NCBI RefSeq assembly: GCF_900104055.1 | Contig: NZ_FNJQ01000002.1 | Span: 1 to 64,000 of the forward strand | Direction: 5' to 3' | From: Pseudoselenomonas ruminantium | GTDB lineage: Bacteria; Bacillota; Negativicutes; Selenomonadales; Selenomonadaceae | Length of the DNA stretch: 64,000 bases | In this document: positions 53,650 to 62,656 of the stretch, piece after piece | Numbering within the stretch: the first letter of the stretch is position 1 | Layout: every line of letters starts with the position of its first letter | Translations under genes and position numbers: made by a program | Notes under the pieces: generated by a model | Database searches by the model: none | What the model was told of the DNA's origin: nothing | Seen by the model: only the letters and a program-made list of their open reading frames with translations

Positions 53650-54364
53650 TACAGCTACGCAGGTTTCGAGCGTGGCGGTGGCTAAGGAGAGGCGGCTGCT
53701 TTCCGAGCTGACCATGCAAGGCAAGCTCACGCATTCGGAAACGCTGCTTCCCCATATTGAAAGTGCATTGAAGATGGCCGCAACGGCCAAAGAAGATCTA
53801 GAGGGGATTGCCATCAGCATTGGCCCGGGTTCCTTCACGGGATTGCGTATTGGGCTCGCGGCGGCCAAGGCCATGAGCTATGCCCTGAACATTCCCCTGG
53901 TGGGCGTGTCGACCTTGAAGGCGCTGGCCTATCAGTTGCCTGTGCCGGGCGTGCGCCTCATGTGCCTGCTCGATGCCCAGAAAGGCAATGCCTATGTCGA
54001 AAGTTATCGCTGGGAGCAGGATGAACTGCAGGTTGTGGAAACCGTCAGGGTGGCAAAAATCAGCGATATCGTTGCTGCCGCTGGTAAGCTTGATGAGCAG
54101 GTAATTCTCTTAGGGGATGCCGTGCAGAAGAAGATTGCGGGCAAGCTGGAATTGCCCGCAAATGTCCGCGTGGCGATGCCGCATCTGGTGATGCCGCGGG
54201 CGGCTTGTGTGGCGATGCTGGGACAACGCGAACTGGCGGCTGGCCATGTGGATAATGTGATGGACTTAGAGCCGGTCTATATCCGCCGTAGTGAGGCGGA
54301 AGTGCTCTGGGAAAAACGCCATCCGGAAGAAGCCAAGGCCACGAAGCCAACGGAAGAAATGTAA
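53630..54364 (+). CDS. tsaB: t6A complex subunit TsaB
   Basis: The 244-residue ASKHA-fold partner of TsaD: ILAIDTATQVSSVAV at the N-terminus and SIGPGSFTGLRIGLAAAKAM are hallmarks. TTG start at 53630. The C-terminal half shows the usual divergence (VRVAMPHLVMPRAA). In the tsaE-tsaB-rimI-tsaD operon. Confidence 0.94.
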   Translation: MSILAIDTATQVSSVAVAKERRLLSELTMQGKLTHSETLLPHIESALKMAATAKEDLEGIAISIGPGSFTGLRIGLAAAKAMSYALNIPLVGVSTLKALAYQLPVPGVRLMCLLDAQKGNAYVESYRWEQDELQVVETVRVAKISDIVAAAGKLDEQVILLGDAVQKKIAGKLELPANVRVAMPHLVMPRAACVAMLGQRELAAGHVDNVMDLEPVYIRRSEAEVLWEKRHPEEAKATKPTEEM

Positions 54365-54402
54365 GTGAATCAGATTAGCGTATAAGAATGCGAGGAGATG
54401 TA

Positions 54403-54879
54403 ATGGACGCTGTTCCTTTAGATAGTACCAATACGGAGCAAATCGAATTTCGGGAGATGGCTCCCGAGGATGCCGATGCGGTGGAAATCGTGGAAAAGGC
54501 TTGCTTTGCCATTCCTTGGTCAAGGGAGTCCTTCTGGAAGGAAGCCCAGAATGAGAACACTTTGTATCTGCTGGCTTTGGATGGTGAACGGGTTATCGGC
54601 TACGTGGGCTGCTGGATTTCCTATGAGGAGGCGCAGGTCACCAATGTGGCCATCCTACCGGCTTACCGGGGCAGGCGTATCGGTACCCGGATGTTCGGTG
54701 AGCTGATCGACCGCATCAAGGAAAAGGGCGTTACGGCGCTCACCTTGGAGGTGCGTCCCACCAATGCGCCGGCGTTGGCACTTTACAAGGGCTATGGCTT
54801 CAAGGAAGCGGGCCGTCGTCCGAAATACTATCAGGATAACGGCGAAGATGCCATCATCATGTGGAATACGAAACTTTGA
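54403..54879 (+). CDS. rimI: Ribosomal-protein-alanine N-acetyltransferase RimI
   Basis: A GNAT-fold acetyltransferase of 158 residues with the AcCoA motif VAILPAYRGRRIGTRM and the motif LEVRPTNAPALALYKGYGF, both typical of RimI. The ATG at 54403 has GAGGAG 6 bases upstream; ATG 54388 is earlier. RimI acetylates the N-terminus of ribosomal S18. Confidence 0.9.
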   Translation: MDAVPLDSTNTEQIEFREMAPEDADAVEIVEKACFAIPWSRESFWKEAQNENTLYLLALDGERVIGYVGCWISYEEAQVTNVAILPAYRGRRIGTRMFGELIDRIKEKGVTALTLEVRPTNAPALALYKGYGFKEAGRRPKYYQDNGEDAIIMWNTKL

Positions 54880-54907
54880 TTGTAAATAAAGGTGACGAGT
54901 AGTTTTT

Positions 54908-55939
54908 ATGGAGAAGAAAAAGGAAGAACTGCTGACGCTGGCGATTGAGTCCAGCTGCGATGAGACTTCGGCAGCAGTTTTGCGGGGCGGACGGGAGATA
55001 CTCTCTAACATCATCTCCACGCAGATTCCCATTCATCAGAAATTTGGCGGGGTGGTTCCGGAAATCGCCTCCCGCAAACATATCGTGAATATCATGCCGG
55101 TGATTGACGAGTGCCTGCGCGAAGCGAAGGTGGAACTCAAGGATATCGACCAAGTTGCCGTGACCTATGGGCCGGGGTTGGTCGGTGCGCTGCTTGTGGG
55201 TGTATCGGCGGCAAAATCGCTGGCGTTCTCGTTGGGCAAGCCGTTGATTGGCGTCAATCATCTGGAGGGACATATCTTTGCTAACTTCCTGGCCACGCCG
55301 AATCTGGAGCCGCCGTTTATGGCGCTCGTGGTATCCGGCGGGCATACGGCACTCGTGGATGTGCAGGGCTATAATCGCTTCCGCATGATGGGGCAGACGC
55401 GCGATGATGCGGCGGGCGAAGCCTTCGACAAGATTGCCCGAGTGATGGGCCTGCCGTATCCTGGCGGCCCGCGTATCGATGCACTGGCCAAAGAGGGCAA
55501 TCCCATGGCCATTGATTTCCCGCAGGCATTGACGGAGAAGGGCAATTATGAGTTCAGCTTCAGCGGTCTCAAGTCGGCCGTGCTCAACTACATCAATAGC
55601 GAGAAGATGAAGGGGCATGAGCTCAACAAGGCCGATATTGCGGCTTCCTTCCAGCGTTCGGTGATTGAAGTGCTGGTGGGCAAGGCCTTCCAGGCCGTCA
55701 AAGAGGCGGGCCGTGATACGCTGGTATTGGCCGGTGGTGTGGCTGCCAACAGCGGTTTGGAAGCACGGCTCCGCGAAGAAGCCGAAAAACGCGGCGTACG
55801 CTTCCTCTATCCGAGCAAGATCCTGTGTACCGATAATGCAGCCATGATTGGCTGCCGTGGGTACTATCAGGCACTCGACGGCGGGTACAGCGATTTGTAT
55901 CTCAATGCTGTGCCGGGGCTTAGTTTGACAGATAAGTAA
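54908..55939 (+). CDS. tsaD: tRNA N6-adenosine threonylcarbamoyltransferase TsaD
   Basis: The 343-residue transferase has the metal motif NHLEGH (His118 and His122), the N-terminal AIESSCDETSAAV and GVVPEIASRKH, and C-terminal TDNAAMIGCRGY. ATG 54908. Ends the t6A operon; the 15-bp inverted repeat at 55959 follows. Confidence 0.96.
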   Translation: MEKKKEELLTLAIESSCDETSAAVLRGGREILSNIISTQIPIHQKFGGVVPEIASRKHIVNIMPVIDECLREAKVELKDIDQVAVTYGPGLVGALLVGVSAAKSLAFSLGKPLIGVNHLEGHIFANFLATPNLEPPFMALVVSGGHTALVDVQGYNRFRMMGQTRDDAAGEAFDKIARVMGLPYPGGPRIDALAKEGNPMAIDFPQALTEKGNYEFSFSGLKSAVLNYINSEKMKGHELNKADIAASFQRSVIEVLVGKAFQAVKEAGRDTLVLAGGVAANSGLEARLREEAEKRGVRFLYPSKILCTDNAAMIGCRGYYQALDGGYSDLYLNAVPGLSLTDK

Positions 55940-55958
55940 ATAAGTTACGTTCCAATGG

Positions 55959-56015
55959 CGGAACAGAGATATTTTTCACGCTGTTAAGATGTGGGGAAGG
56001 AATATCTCTGTTCCG
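55959..56015. repeat. 15-bp inverted repeat upstream of the PdtaS-like kinase
   Basis: CGGAACAGAGATATT (55959-55973) and AATATCTCTGTTCCG (56001-56015) are perfect complements around a 27-base loop. It starts 20 bases after tsaD and ends 24 bases before the kinase ATG. There is no T-run after it, so it may be an operator, a leader stem or an RNA target of the downstream ANTAR protein rather than a simple terminator. Confidence 0.6.
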
Positions 56016-56039
56016 TTGTGCTATATTTTAGAGGATATT

Positions 56040-57464
56040 ATGAATAAAGATTTTTTGCTAACCAACAAACAAAAGAATATGCTCGACCGCTTAAAGCAGA
56101 TTCTGCCATTCGTGGCCGACTTGTCCCATGGGCACACGACCATCTATATTCAGGAGGAAGCGGGCAGAAAGCTTCGTCTGCTTGCCCATGCCAATCCGCA
56201 TACGGTCTATATGCAGACGGCAACGGAACTGGACGAAACAGTCGTGGATGCGATTTCCGAACCGTTGGTCACCGAAGGCTTCCAATCCTCGCAGTTCGTC
56301 CATGGCAAGCGGGAGCAGGACTATGGGCACTTTATCGATATGTATGTATTCCCCATCGTGGATAATAATCAGGTCATTGCCGTGATCAGCATCGAAGTGG
56401 ACAAGGAACATCTGAATATCGATGATTTCTCTCAGCTGATCCGGACGACGCGGGACGTGCTGGATTATGCGGTCAAGGATGTGGATCTCGCACCATTTAT
56501 TCCCTTGTCGGCCAGTGATGGCATCATCATCACGGATCAGTTCAGCCGCATCATCTTTGCCAGTGCGGCGGCACAGCGAATCTATCGGGTGCTTGGCGTG
56601 GGCAGTCTCAAGGGCTGTCATCTGTTTGACCGGCAATTGACGCGTCATGTGACACGGGAGGCCTTTGAGCGGGAGCGGCCCTGGCAGAAGGAGCTTACGG
56701 CGGGCGGCTTGTACCTGATCCGGCGGCAGATCGATCTGCAGGCTGGGGGGACGCTTTTGCGGCGGATCGTGGTGCTCTCGGATCTGACGGAAGTCCGGGC
56801 CAAGGAGCAGGAAATCCGCATCAAGTCGGCGGTAATCCAGGAAATCCATCATCGTGTCAAGAACAACCTGCAGACGGTGGCCAGCCTGCTGCGCTTGCAG
56901 GCTCGGCGCAGCGGTTCGGAAGAAGTGAAGTCAGCTTTGTCGGAAAGCGTCAATCGGGTGCTTTCCATTGCGGCCGTGCATGATTTCCTCTCCCGTCAGC
57001 AGGACGAGAGCATGGATCTGCAGCAGGTGATGACGGAGATCTTTGCACAGGTCAGGGCCAGCATGGTGGCGACGGATTTTGAGCTGCGGCAGGAATTTTG
57101 CGGCGAGTCCGTGAACCTGCCGCCGAAATACGCCAGCTCACTGGCGCTGGTGCTCAATGAACTCATCATCAATGCTGTGGAACATGCCTTTGCCGGACGG
57201 CAGGCGGGACTGGTCGGTTTGCAGGTGGAACTGGCCGATGAGTTGAAGCTGGATTTCTATGATGATGGTTGTGGCCTGCCGGAAGATTTTTCCACGCAAA
57301 AGCGCCGCTCGCTGGGGCTCTCCATCATTCGCACCTTGATTGAAGGAGACTTGGGGGGCAGCTTCCGGCTGGAAAATGATGCGAGCGGCCGGGGAACCCA
57401 TGCTTATATCGTATTGCCGAAGCCGGAATTGAGAGGACAGGTTGTAGCTAGTTTGGAGGAATGA
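56040..57464 (+). CDS. PdtaS-type sensor histidine kinase (HisKA_2)
   Basis: The 474-residue soluble kinase has an N-terminal GAF_PdtaS-like domain (from about residue 1), a PAS-like middle (SASDGIIITDQFSRIIFASAAA), the HisKA_2 motif EIHHRVKNNLQTVASLLRLQ (His270 region) and a HATPase domain ending SLGLSIIRTLIEGDLGGSF. This family pairs with ANTAR regulators, and one follows 3 bases later. No membrane segment, so the signal is cytoplasmic. ATG 56040 with GAGG 6 bases upstream. Confidence 0.9.
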   Translation: MNKDFLLTNKQKNMLDRLKQILPFVADLSHGHTTIYIQEEAGRKLRLLAHANPHTVYMQTATELDETVVDAISEPLVTEGFQSSQFVHGKREQDYGHFIDMYVFPIVDNNQVIAVISIEVDKEHLNIDDFSQLIRTTRDVLDYAVKDVDLAPFIPLSASDGIIITDQFSRIIFASAAAQRIYRVLGVGSLKGCHLFDRQLTRHVTREAFERERPWQKELTAGGLYLIRRQIDLQAGGTLLRRIVVLSDLTEVRAKEQEIRIKSAVIQEIHHRVKNNLQTVASLLRLQARRSGSEEVKSALSESVNRVLSIAAVHDFLSRQQDESMDLQQVMTEIFAQVRASMVATDFELRQEFCGESVNLPPKYASSLALVLNELIINAVEHAFAGRQAGLVGLQVELADELKLDFYDDGCGLPEDFSTQKRRSLGLSIIRTLIEGDLGGSFRLENDASGRGTHAYIVLPKPELRGQVVASLEE

Positions 57465-57467
57465 GTT

Positions 57468-58061
57468 ATGCAGGGGAAGAATAAGTCATTGCGTGTAGTC
57501 ATTGCCGATAATGAATCCATTATCCGTCTGGATATCCGGGAAATGCTCGAAGATGCCGGCCATGAGGTGGTGGGGGAAGCCATCAATGGACGCAAGGCGG
57601 TGGAACTCACGCGCCAGCACCATCCGGATCTCGTGCTCATGGATATCAAGATGCCGGAGATGGACGGTATCACAGCGGCCAGGAAGATCTACGAGACCAA
57701 GATTGCGCCGGTGATTCTGCTCACGGCGTTCAGTCAGGCCGATATCGTGGAGAAAGCCAAGGATTCCGGCGTATTAGGGTATCTCGTGAAACCCGTGCAG
57801 GAAAGCCAGCTGTTCCCTGCCATTGAGATTGCATTGTCCCGTTGGCAGGAGATGCAGGGGTTAGAAGATGAGCTGGAAAAGCTCAAGGATTCCCTCGAAT
57901 CCCGCAAACTCATCGACCGGGCCAAGGGCATCATCATGGCAGCGCACAAGCTTGGCGAACAGGAGGCCTATCGCCGCATCCAGCAATACGCTATGCAGAA
58001 GCGGGTGCCCATCAAGGATGTGGCCCAGTCCATCATCAAAGCCGCCGGAGGAAAAGCCTGA
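57468..58061 (+). CDS. ANTAR-domain response regulator (PdtaR-like)
   Basis: The 197-residue protein has an N-terminal receiver domain (VVIADNESIIRLDIREMLEDAG; Asp in LVLMDIKMPEMDG) and a C-terminal ANTAR RNA-binding domain (LIDRAKGIIMAAHKLGEQEAYRRIQQYAM). When phosphorylated by the adjacent kinase it should bind paired hairpins in nascent RNA and prevent termination. Targets are probably outside the window, except that the inverted repeat at 55959 may be one. Confidence 0.92.
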   Translation: MQGKNKSLRVVIADNESIIRLDIREMLEDAGHEVVGEAINGRKAVELTRQHHPDLVLMDIKMPEMDGITAARKIYETKIAPVILLTAFSQADIVEKAKDSGVLGYLVKPVQESQLFPAIEIALSRWQEMQGLEDELEKLKDSLESRKLIDRAKGIIMAAHKLGEQEAYRRIQQYAMQKRVPIKDVAQSIIKAAGGKA

Positions 58062-58753
58062 TGGAAGCGGCCCTGACAGATGTGCAGGACACACTGTTTT
58101 CCCTGCAGGATAATAAGTATCGGGATTTTCAGGCGAAACTGATTCCCACAGTGCCCCAGGAAAATATTATCGGTGTGCGGACACCGGCTTTGCGGCAGCT
58201 GGCCAGGAAGATCTATCAGGCAGGGCAGGAGAAAAGCTTTTTGTCTGCTCTGCCGCATCGTTACTTCGAGGAAAATCAGATGCATGCGTTCATCATCAGC
58301 CTGCTGCCGGATTATGAGCAATGCGCAGCTGCAGTCGGAGTGTTTTTGCCCTATGTGGATAACTGGGCGACTTGCGACCAGATGTCGCCGAAGGTGTTCA
58401 GGAAGCACCGGCAGGAGCTGGCAGTGCAGATAAAAGAATGGCTGGCCGCGGAGCCCGTGTATGGCAGGCGGTTTGCCATCAAGATGCTGATGGATCATTT
58501 CCTCGATGAGGATTTTTCGCCGGCGTATATGGAGCTGGTGGCAGAGTTGCGTTCCAATGAATATTACATCAACATGATGATTGCCTGGTATTTTGCCACG
58601 GCGCTGGCCAAACAGCCGGAAGCGGCCATGCCGTTCATAGAGGGGAAGCGGCTGGCTGACTGGACGCATAACAAGGCCATCCAGAAGGCCTGCGAGAGCC
58701 GCCGTATCAGTCCGGAGATGAAGGTGGCCTTACGGAAATTAAAAATTTGCTGA
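58061..58753 (+). CDS. AlkD-like DNA alkylation repair protein
   Basis: The 230-residue protein is built of HEAT-like helices, with the family start FQAKLIPTVPQENIIGVRTPALRQLA and FLPYVDNWATCDQM near residue 105. AlkD removes alkylated purines from DNA without base flipping. ATG 58061 overlaps the previous stop by one base, so it is in the kinase/ANTAR operon, an unexpected partner. Confidence 0.85.
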   Translation: MEAALTDVQDTLFSLQDNKYRDFQAKLIPTVPQENIIGVRTPALRQLARKIYQAGQEKSFLSALPHRYFEENQMHAFIISLLPDYEQCAAAVGVFLPYVDNWATCDQMSPKVFRKHRQELAVQIKEWLAAEPVYGRRFAIKMLMDHFLDEDFSPAYMELVAELRSNEYYINMMIAWYFATALAKQPEAAMPFIEGKRLADWTHNKAIQKACESRRISPEMKVALRKLKIC

Positions 58754-58771
58754 TTGTGATTGCAGAAAGAT

Positions 58772-58800
58772 AAGAGGGCGGTTGACGCTCTCTTTTATTT
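58772..58800 (+). terminator. Terminator after alkD-like gene
   Basis: AAGAGGGCG (58772-58780) with CGCTCTCTT (58786-58794, one wobble), then TTATTT. It overlaps the -35 of the next promoter. Confidence 0.7.
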
Positions 58801-58810
58801 GTAGTAAACT
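58782..58810 (+). promoter_or_regulatory. Promoter of the envelope gene cluster
   Basis: TTGACG (58782-58787) and TAAACT (58805-58810), spacer 17, inside the downstream half of the previous terminator. Confidence 0.6.
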
Positions 58811-58851
58811 TGTCTAATGAGTGTTTAGAAGCAGATTGGGGAGGTATCGGC

Positions 58852-59586
58852 GTGGCCGAAAAGATTGATATATTGGGTGTCAGAGTAGATCCTGTCACGA
58901 TGACTCAAGCGGTAGCTCAGGTTGAGGGCTACATGGATGAGAAGAAGAATGTCCTGATTGCCACGGCGAATGCCGAAATGATCATGCGGGCAACCCATGA
59001 TACGGAGCTGAAAGACATCTTGAATGCAGCGGCGCTGGTTGTGCCGGACGGTGCCGGTACCGTGTGGGCAGCACACCATCTGGGCTATGAGATGCCAGAG
59101 CGCGTGGCCGGTTATGATCTGGCCCAGGAACTGATGCGCATTGCTCCGTCCAAGAAGCAGCGCGTGTTCTTCTTCGGTTCCGCGCCTGGCGTGGCAGAAA
59201 AAGCCAAGGCCAAGGCGGAAGCGCTTTATCCCGGGATTGAGATCGTGGGTACCCGTGATGGTTACTTCAAACCCGAGGATGAGCCGGCCATCATCGAGGA
59301 AATCAAGGCGGCCAAGCCGGATCTGTTGCTGGCAGCGCTTGGTGTGCCCAAGCAGGAAAAATGGCTCTATGCGCATCTGCAGGAATTGAATGTACCGGTA
59401 TCTATTGGTGTAGGTGGTACGCTGGATGTTATGGCGGGCGTGATGAAGCGTGCTCCGTACTGGATGCAGAAGGCCAAGCTGGAATGGCTGTTCCGCGGCC
59501 TGTTGCAGCCCAAACGGGCTGGCCGCTTGATGGCACTGCCGAAGTTCGTGTTGAAAGTGCATGGCTATAAATCCCGCCGTGCGTAA
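58852..59586 (+). CDS. WecG/TagA/CpsF-family glycosyltransferase
   Basis: The 244-residue protein contains NAEMIMRATHDTEL, VPDGAGTVWAAHHLG and FFGSAPGVAEKAKAKAEALYPG, and closes with KQEKWLYAH and GGTLDVMAGVMKRAP, all hallmarks of WecG/TagA glycosyltransferases. They add ManNAc or similar to lipid-linked sugars for teichoic acid or surface polysaccharide. GTG 58852 with GGGGAGG 7 bases upstream is the start. Confidence 0.93.
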   Translation: MAEKIDILGVRVDPVTMTQAVAQVEGYMDEKKNVLIATANAEMIMRATHDTELKDILNAAALVVPDGAGTVWAAHHLGYEMPERVAGYDLAQELMRIAPSKKQRVFFFGSAPGVAEKAKAKAEALYPGIEIVGTRDGYFKPEDEPAIIEEIKAAKPDLLLAALGVPKQEKWLYAHLQELNVPVSIGVGGTLDVMAGVMKRAPYWMQKAKLEWLFRGLLQPKRAGRLMALPKFVLKVHGYKSRRA

Positions 59587-59616
59587 TCTTATGTTTTATA
59601 ATCAGGAGGTGGGGGC

Positions 59617-60249
59617 TTGACTCCTATTATTTCCGAGGGCTATCCTTTCATTGGTGCCTGCTTTTTCCTGGCACTGCTGGTGGGGTTCTCCATCAGTCCG
59701 TATGCAGCGGTGATTCCCCTCGTGCTGATGTTTTACTTTTGTTATTTCTTCCGCAATCCCAAGCGGGAAATCACGCAGGATGAAGATGTGATCCTCTCTC
59801 CGGCAGATGGTACGGTCACGGATATCGTGCCCATGGAGACGGATGAATTCGTCAAAGAACCCTGCAACAAGGTCATTATCTTCATGTCCGTGTTCAATGT
59901 GCATGTGAACCGCAGTCCGATCCGCGGGAAAATCAAGCTGCAGAAGTATTTCTGCGGCCGCTTCCGTCCTGCCTATAAGGATACAGTGGGCTTCGAGAAC
60001 GAGCACCATGTATTGGGGATTGAGAATGAGCGCATCCGCATCAGCGTGAAGCAGATTGCGGGTATCCTGGCGCGCCGTATCGTGTCCTTCGTGACGCTCG
60101 ATGACGAGATGCAGCAGGGCGAGCTCTATGGTATGATAAAATTCGGTTCCTGCCTGGAAGTTGTTATGCCGAAGAATGTAGAGATCACCGTGACCAAGGG
60201 GCAGAAGGTTTCTGGCGGTTTGACTGTTTTGGGGAGGATTAAAGACTGA
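59617..60249 (+). CDS. psd: Phosphatidylserine decarboxylase (short, archaeal-type)
   Basis: The 210-residue membrane enzyme makes phosphatidylethanolamine from phosphatidylserine. Two membrane segments open it; SPADGTV, MSVFNVHVNRSP and the pyruvoyl processing site FGSC (Ser178) are conserved. TTG 59617 has AGGAGG upstream. Overlaps pssA by one base. Confidence 0.93.
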   Translation: MTPIISEGYPFIGACFFLALLVGFSISPYAAVIPLVLMFYFCYFFRNPKREITQDEDVILSPADGTVTDIVPMETDEFVKEPCNKVIIFMSVFNVHVNRSPIRGKIKLQKYFCGRFRPAYKDTVGFENEHHVLGIENERIRISVKQIAGILARRIVSFVTLDDEMQQGELYGMIKFGSCLEVVMPKNVEITVTKGQKVSGGLTVLGRIKD

Positions 60250-60959
60250 TGGATTACAGACGTTTTTTACCGAATCTATGCACGTCCATGAACCTGGTGT
60301 TCGGCATGTGCTCCATACTGGCAACCTATGAAAAAGATTTTGTCTGGGCTTCGCTTTTCATCCTGCTGGCGTTGGTCGCTGATGGCCTTGACGGCCGCAC
60401 GGCACGCTTCTTTGGCGTGTCCAGCGAGATGGGCAAGGAGATGGACTCTCTCTGTGACCTTGGTTCCTTCGGTATTGCGCCGGCATTCTTAGCCTGGGCC
60501 TTTGTGCTGCAGAATCATGGCCTGCTGGGCATGGCGGTCGTGATCATCTTCGCAGTCTGCGGCATGTGGCGTCTGGCACGCTTCAATGTCAACGCTGATG
60601 TGGTGCATGGTTACTTCATGGGCCTGGCCATTCCGGCGGGCGGCAATATCGTGGCGATGACCACGTTGCTCTTCGTGAGCCTGGGGGTTGATCCCATGAG
60701 CTTTGGCCTCGCTTATCCCATCATCATGGCCATCGTAGGCTATCTGATGGTCAGCCATGTGCATTACCCGAACTTCAAGGGGGACGGCGCGGAACCCATC
60801 TACATGGTGACGAAGATTTTTGCTTTGGTCATGTTTGCTGCCATCCTGTGGCTGGGGCGCGAAGCCTTGTTGCCGGCTGTAGCCGTAGCAGTATTCTGCA
60901 CCTATGGGGCGGCTGGCATCCTCAATACAATAATTGCTTTGTTTGCAAAGGAAGGCTGA
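60249..60959 (+). CDS. pssA: CDP-diacylglycerol-serine O-phosphatidyltransferase
   Basis: The 236-residue membrane enzyme makes phosphatidylserine, the psd substrate. The CDP-alcohol phosphotransferase motif DG-x2-AR-x8-G-x3-D-x3-D runs from Asp45 (DGLDGRTARFF, then GKEMDSLCD). About six membrane segments. Confidence 0.94.
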   Translation: MDYRRFLPNLCTSMNLVFGMCSILATYEKDFVWASLFILLALVADGLDGRTARFFGVSSEMGKEMDSLCDLGSFGIAPAFLAWAFVLQNHGLLGMAVVIIFAVCGMWRLARFNVNADVVHGYFMGLAIPAGGNIVAMTTLLFVSLGVDPMSFGLAYPIIMAIVGYLMVSHVHYPNFKGDGAEPIYMVTKIFALVMFAAILWLGREALLPAVAVAVFCTYGAAGILNTIIALFAKEG

Positions 60960-60965
60960 TGATTT

Positions 60966-62225
60966 TTGACACATCCATTTGACATCATCATGGTGCCGAT
61001 GCAGATTATGATTTTCCTCTTTACCTTGTACTTCTTCATCATTGGTTTCTGCGGCATGTGGCGGCGGAAAGAACACAAGGTAAAGACGCCGAAGAAAACC
61101 TTCGCACTGGTGGTGGCGGCACATAATGAGTCCGCCGTTATCGGCCAGCTGGTGGAAAACCTCGGCCAGCTCAACTACCCCAAGGATATGTACGATATCC
61201 ATGTGGTAGCGGATAACTGCGACGACAATACCGCAGAGGTGGCGGCCAATGCCGGAGCCATCGTCCATGAGCGCACCCATCCGACGAAAAAGAGCAAGGG
61301 CTATGCCCTCGACTGGATGTTTGACCGCCTGTTCAAGATGGACAAGGAATACGATGCCGTCTGCGTCTTCGATGCGGACAACCTCGTGCATCCCCAGTTC
61401 CTGATGGAAATGAACAATCGCCTCTGCAAGGGCGATAAGGTTATCCAGTGCTATATGGATGCCAAGAACCCTTACGATACCTGGGTGGCCGGTACCTTTG
61501 CTATCGCGTTCTGGGTAATCTGCCATATCTCCCATCTGGCCAAGTCCAATATCGGCCTATCCGCCTGCCTGGGCGGCACGGGCATGTGCTTTGACATGGA
61601 AATCCTCAAGCGTCACGGCTGGCAGGCAACCTGCCTGACCGAGGATATGGAATTCACCATGAAGTGCATGGCCGAAGGCATCAAGACCAGCTGGGCTCAT
61701 GATGCCATCATCTACGATGAGAAACCGCTGACCTTCAAGCAGTCCTGGAATCAGCGCCGCCGTTGGGCGCAGGGACAGTTCGATGTGGGTAACCGCTTCA
61801 TTCCCAAGATGCTCAAAGCGGGTTGGAAGCACAAGGACATCCGCATGTGGGATGAATGTATCTATTTGATGCAGCCTCACTTCCTGATGATTTCGACCAT
61901 CTTCATCATCATCAGCTACATCCAGCTGGCATTCCCACCTTTCTATACCAACATCTACAACTTCATGCCATCCCAGCTTATGACGGCAATCATGCTCGGT
62001 CAGTACATCCTGCCCATGATCATCCTGATCAAGATTCGGGCCAAATGGAAGTCCTGGCTTTACATGTTGCTCTATCCCGTGTTCATCTACTCCTGGATTC
62101 CCATAATCTTCCTGGGCTTCATCCATCGTAACGAACACGAATGGAGCCATACCAAGCATACGCGAGCTATGAGCATGAACGATATTGTGGGCAATGTGAA
62201 GAATACCAAAGATATTGTGAAGTAA
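60966..62225 (+). CDS. Family 2 glycosyltransferase, membrane-bound
   Basis: The 419-residue GT2 protein has an N-terminal membrane anchor, catalytic DXD and TED motifs (VFDADNL, TEDMEF), and QRRRW near residue 263, then about four C-terminal membrane segments. This layout belongs to processive or lipid-linked glycosyltransferases acting at the inner membrane. TTG 60966, 6 bases after pssA; ribosome site AAAGGAAGG. Acceptor is unknown. Confidence 0.9.
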   Translation: MTHPFDIIMVPMQIMIFLFTLYFFIIGFCGMWRRKEHKVKTPKKTFALVVAAHNESAVIGQLVENLGQLNYPKDMYDIHVVADNCDDNTAEVAANAGAIVHERTHPTKKSKGYALDWMFDRLFKMDKEYDAVCVFDADNLVHPQFLMEMNNRLCKGDKVIQCYMDAKNPYDTWVAGTFAIAFWVICHISHLAKSNIGLSACLGGTGMCFDMEILKRHGWQATCLTEDMEFTMKCMAEGIKTSWAHDAIIYDEKPLTFKQSWNQRRRWAQGQFDVGNRFIPKMLKAGWKHKDIRMWDECIYLMQPHFLMISTIFIIISYIQLAFPPFYTNIYNFMPSQLMTAIMLGQYILPMIILIKIRAKWKSWLYMLLYPVFIYSWIPIIFLGFIHRNEHEWSHTKHTRAMSMNDIVGNVKNTKDIVK

Positions 62226-62230
62226 ATGTA

Positions 62231-62256
62231 AAGCCTTCCCATAGGGGAGGCTTTTT
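62231..62256 (+). terminator. Terminator after the GT2 gene
   Basis: AAGCCTTCCC (62231-62240) with GGGGAGGCTT (62244-62253) around ATA, then TTT. Confidence 0.85.
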
Positions 62257-62276
62257 GAACATGAAAGGAAGTAAAT

Positions 62277-62654
62277 ATGTATACGTTAAAAGTCGAGGGC
62301 GCCTTTGAGGCAGCCCATCATGTGGCCGGTTATCCCGGCAAATGTGCGCGGCTGCATGGCCATAACTGGGTGGTGGAAGCCGTCGTCAAGGGGCGCGAGC
62401 TGGACGAGCTGGGCATGCTGGTGGACTTTAAGGTTATCAAGCAGACCTTGAAGGATACCTTGGAGCGTTTTGACCATCGTTACCTCAACGAACTGGAACC
62501 ATTCAACAGCGGCGTGAATCCCACGGCGGAGAATCTGGCCCGCATCATCTTCGAGGAGCTGGCTGGTCATGAAATCTTCCAGCGGGACAGCCAACTGGCG
62601 GCCATCACCGTCTTCGAGTCGCCGAAATCCAGTGTGACTTATACGAGGGACTAA
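62277..62654 (+). CDS. queD: 6-carboxy-5,6,7,8-tetrahydropterin synthase
   Basis: A 125-residue T-fold enzyme of the queuosine pathway. Zinc-binding His15, His27 and His29 are seen, and Cys23 is the catalytic Cys of the CxxxHGH motif (KCARLHGH). It makes CPH4 from dihydroneopterin triphosphate. ATG 62277 with AAGGAAG upstream. Paired with queE. Confidence 0.95.
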   Translation: MYTLKVEGAFEAAHHVAGYPGKCARLHGHNWVVEAVVKGRELDELGMLVDFKVIKQTLKDTLERFDHRYLNELEPFNSGVNPTAENLARIIFEELAGHEIFQRDSQLAAITVFESPKSSVTYTRD

Positions 62655-62656
62655 GC

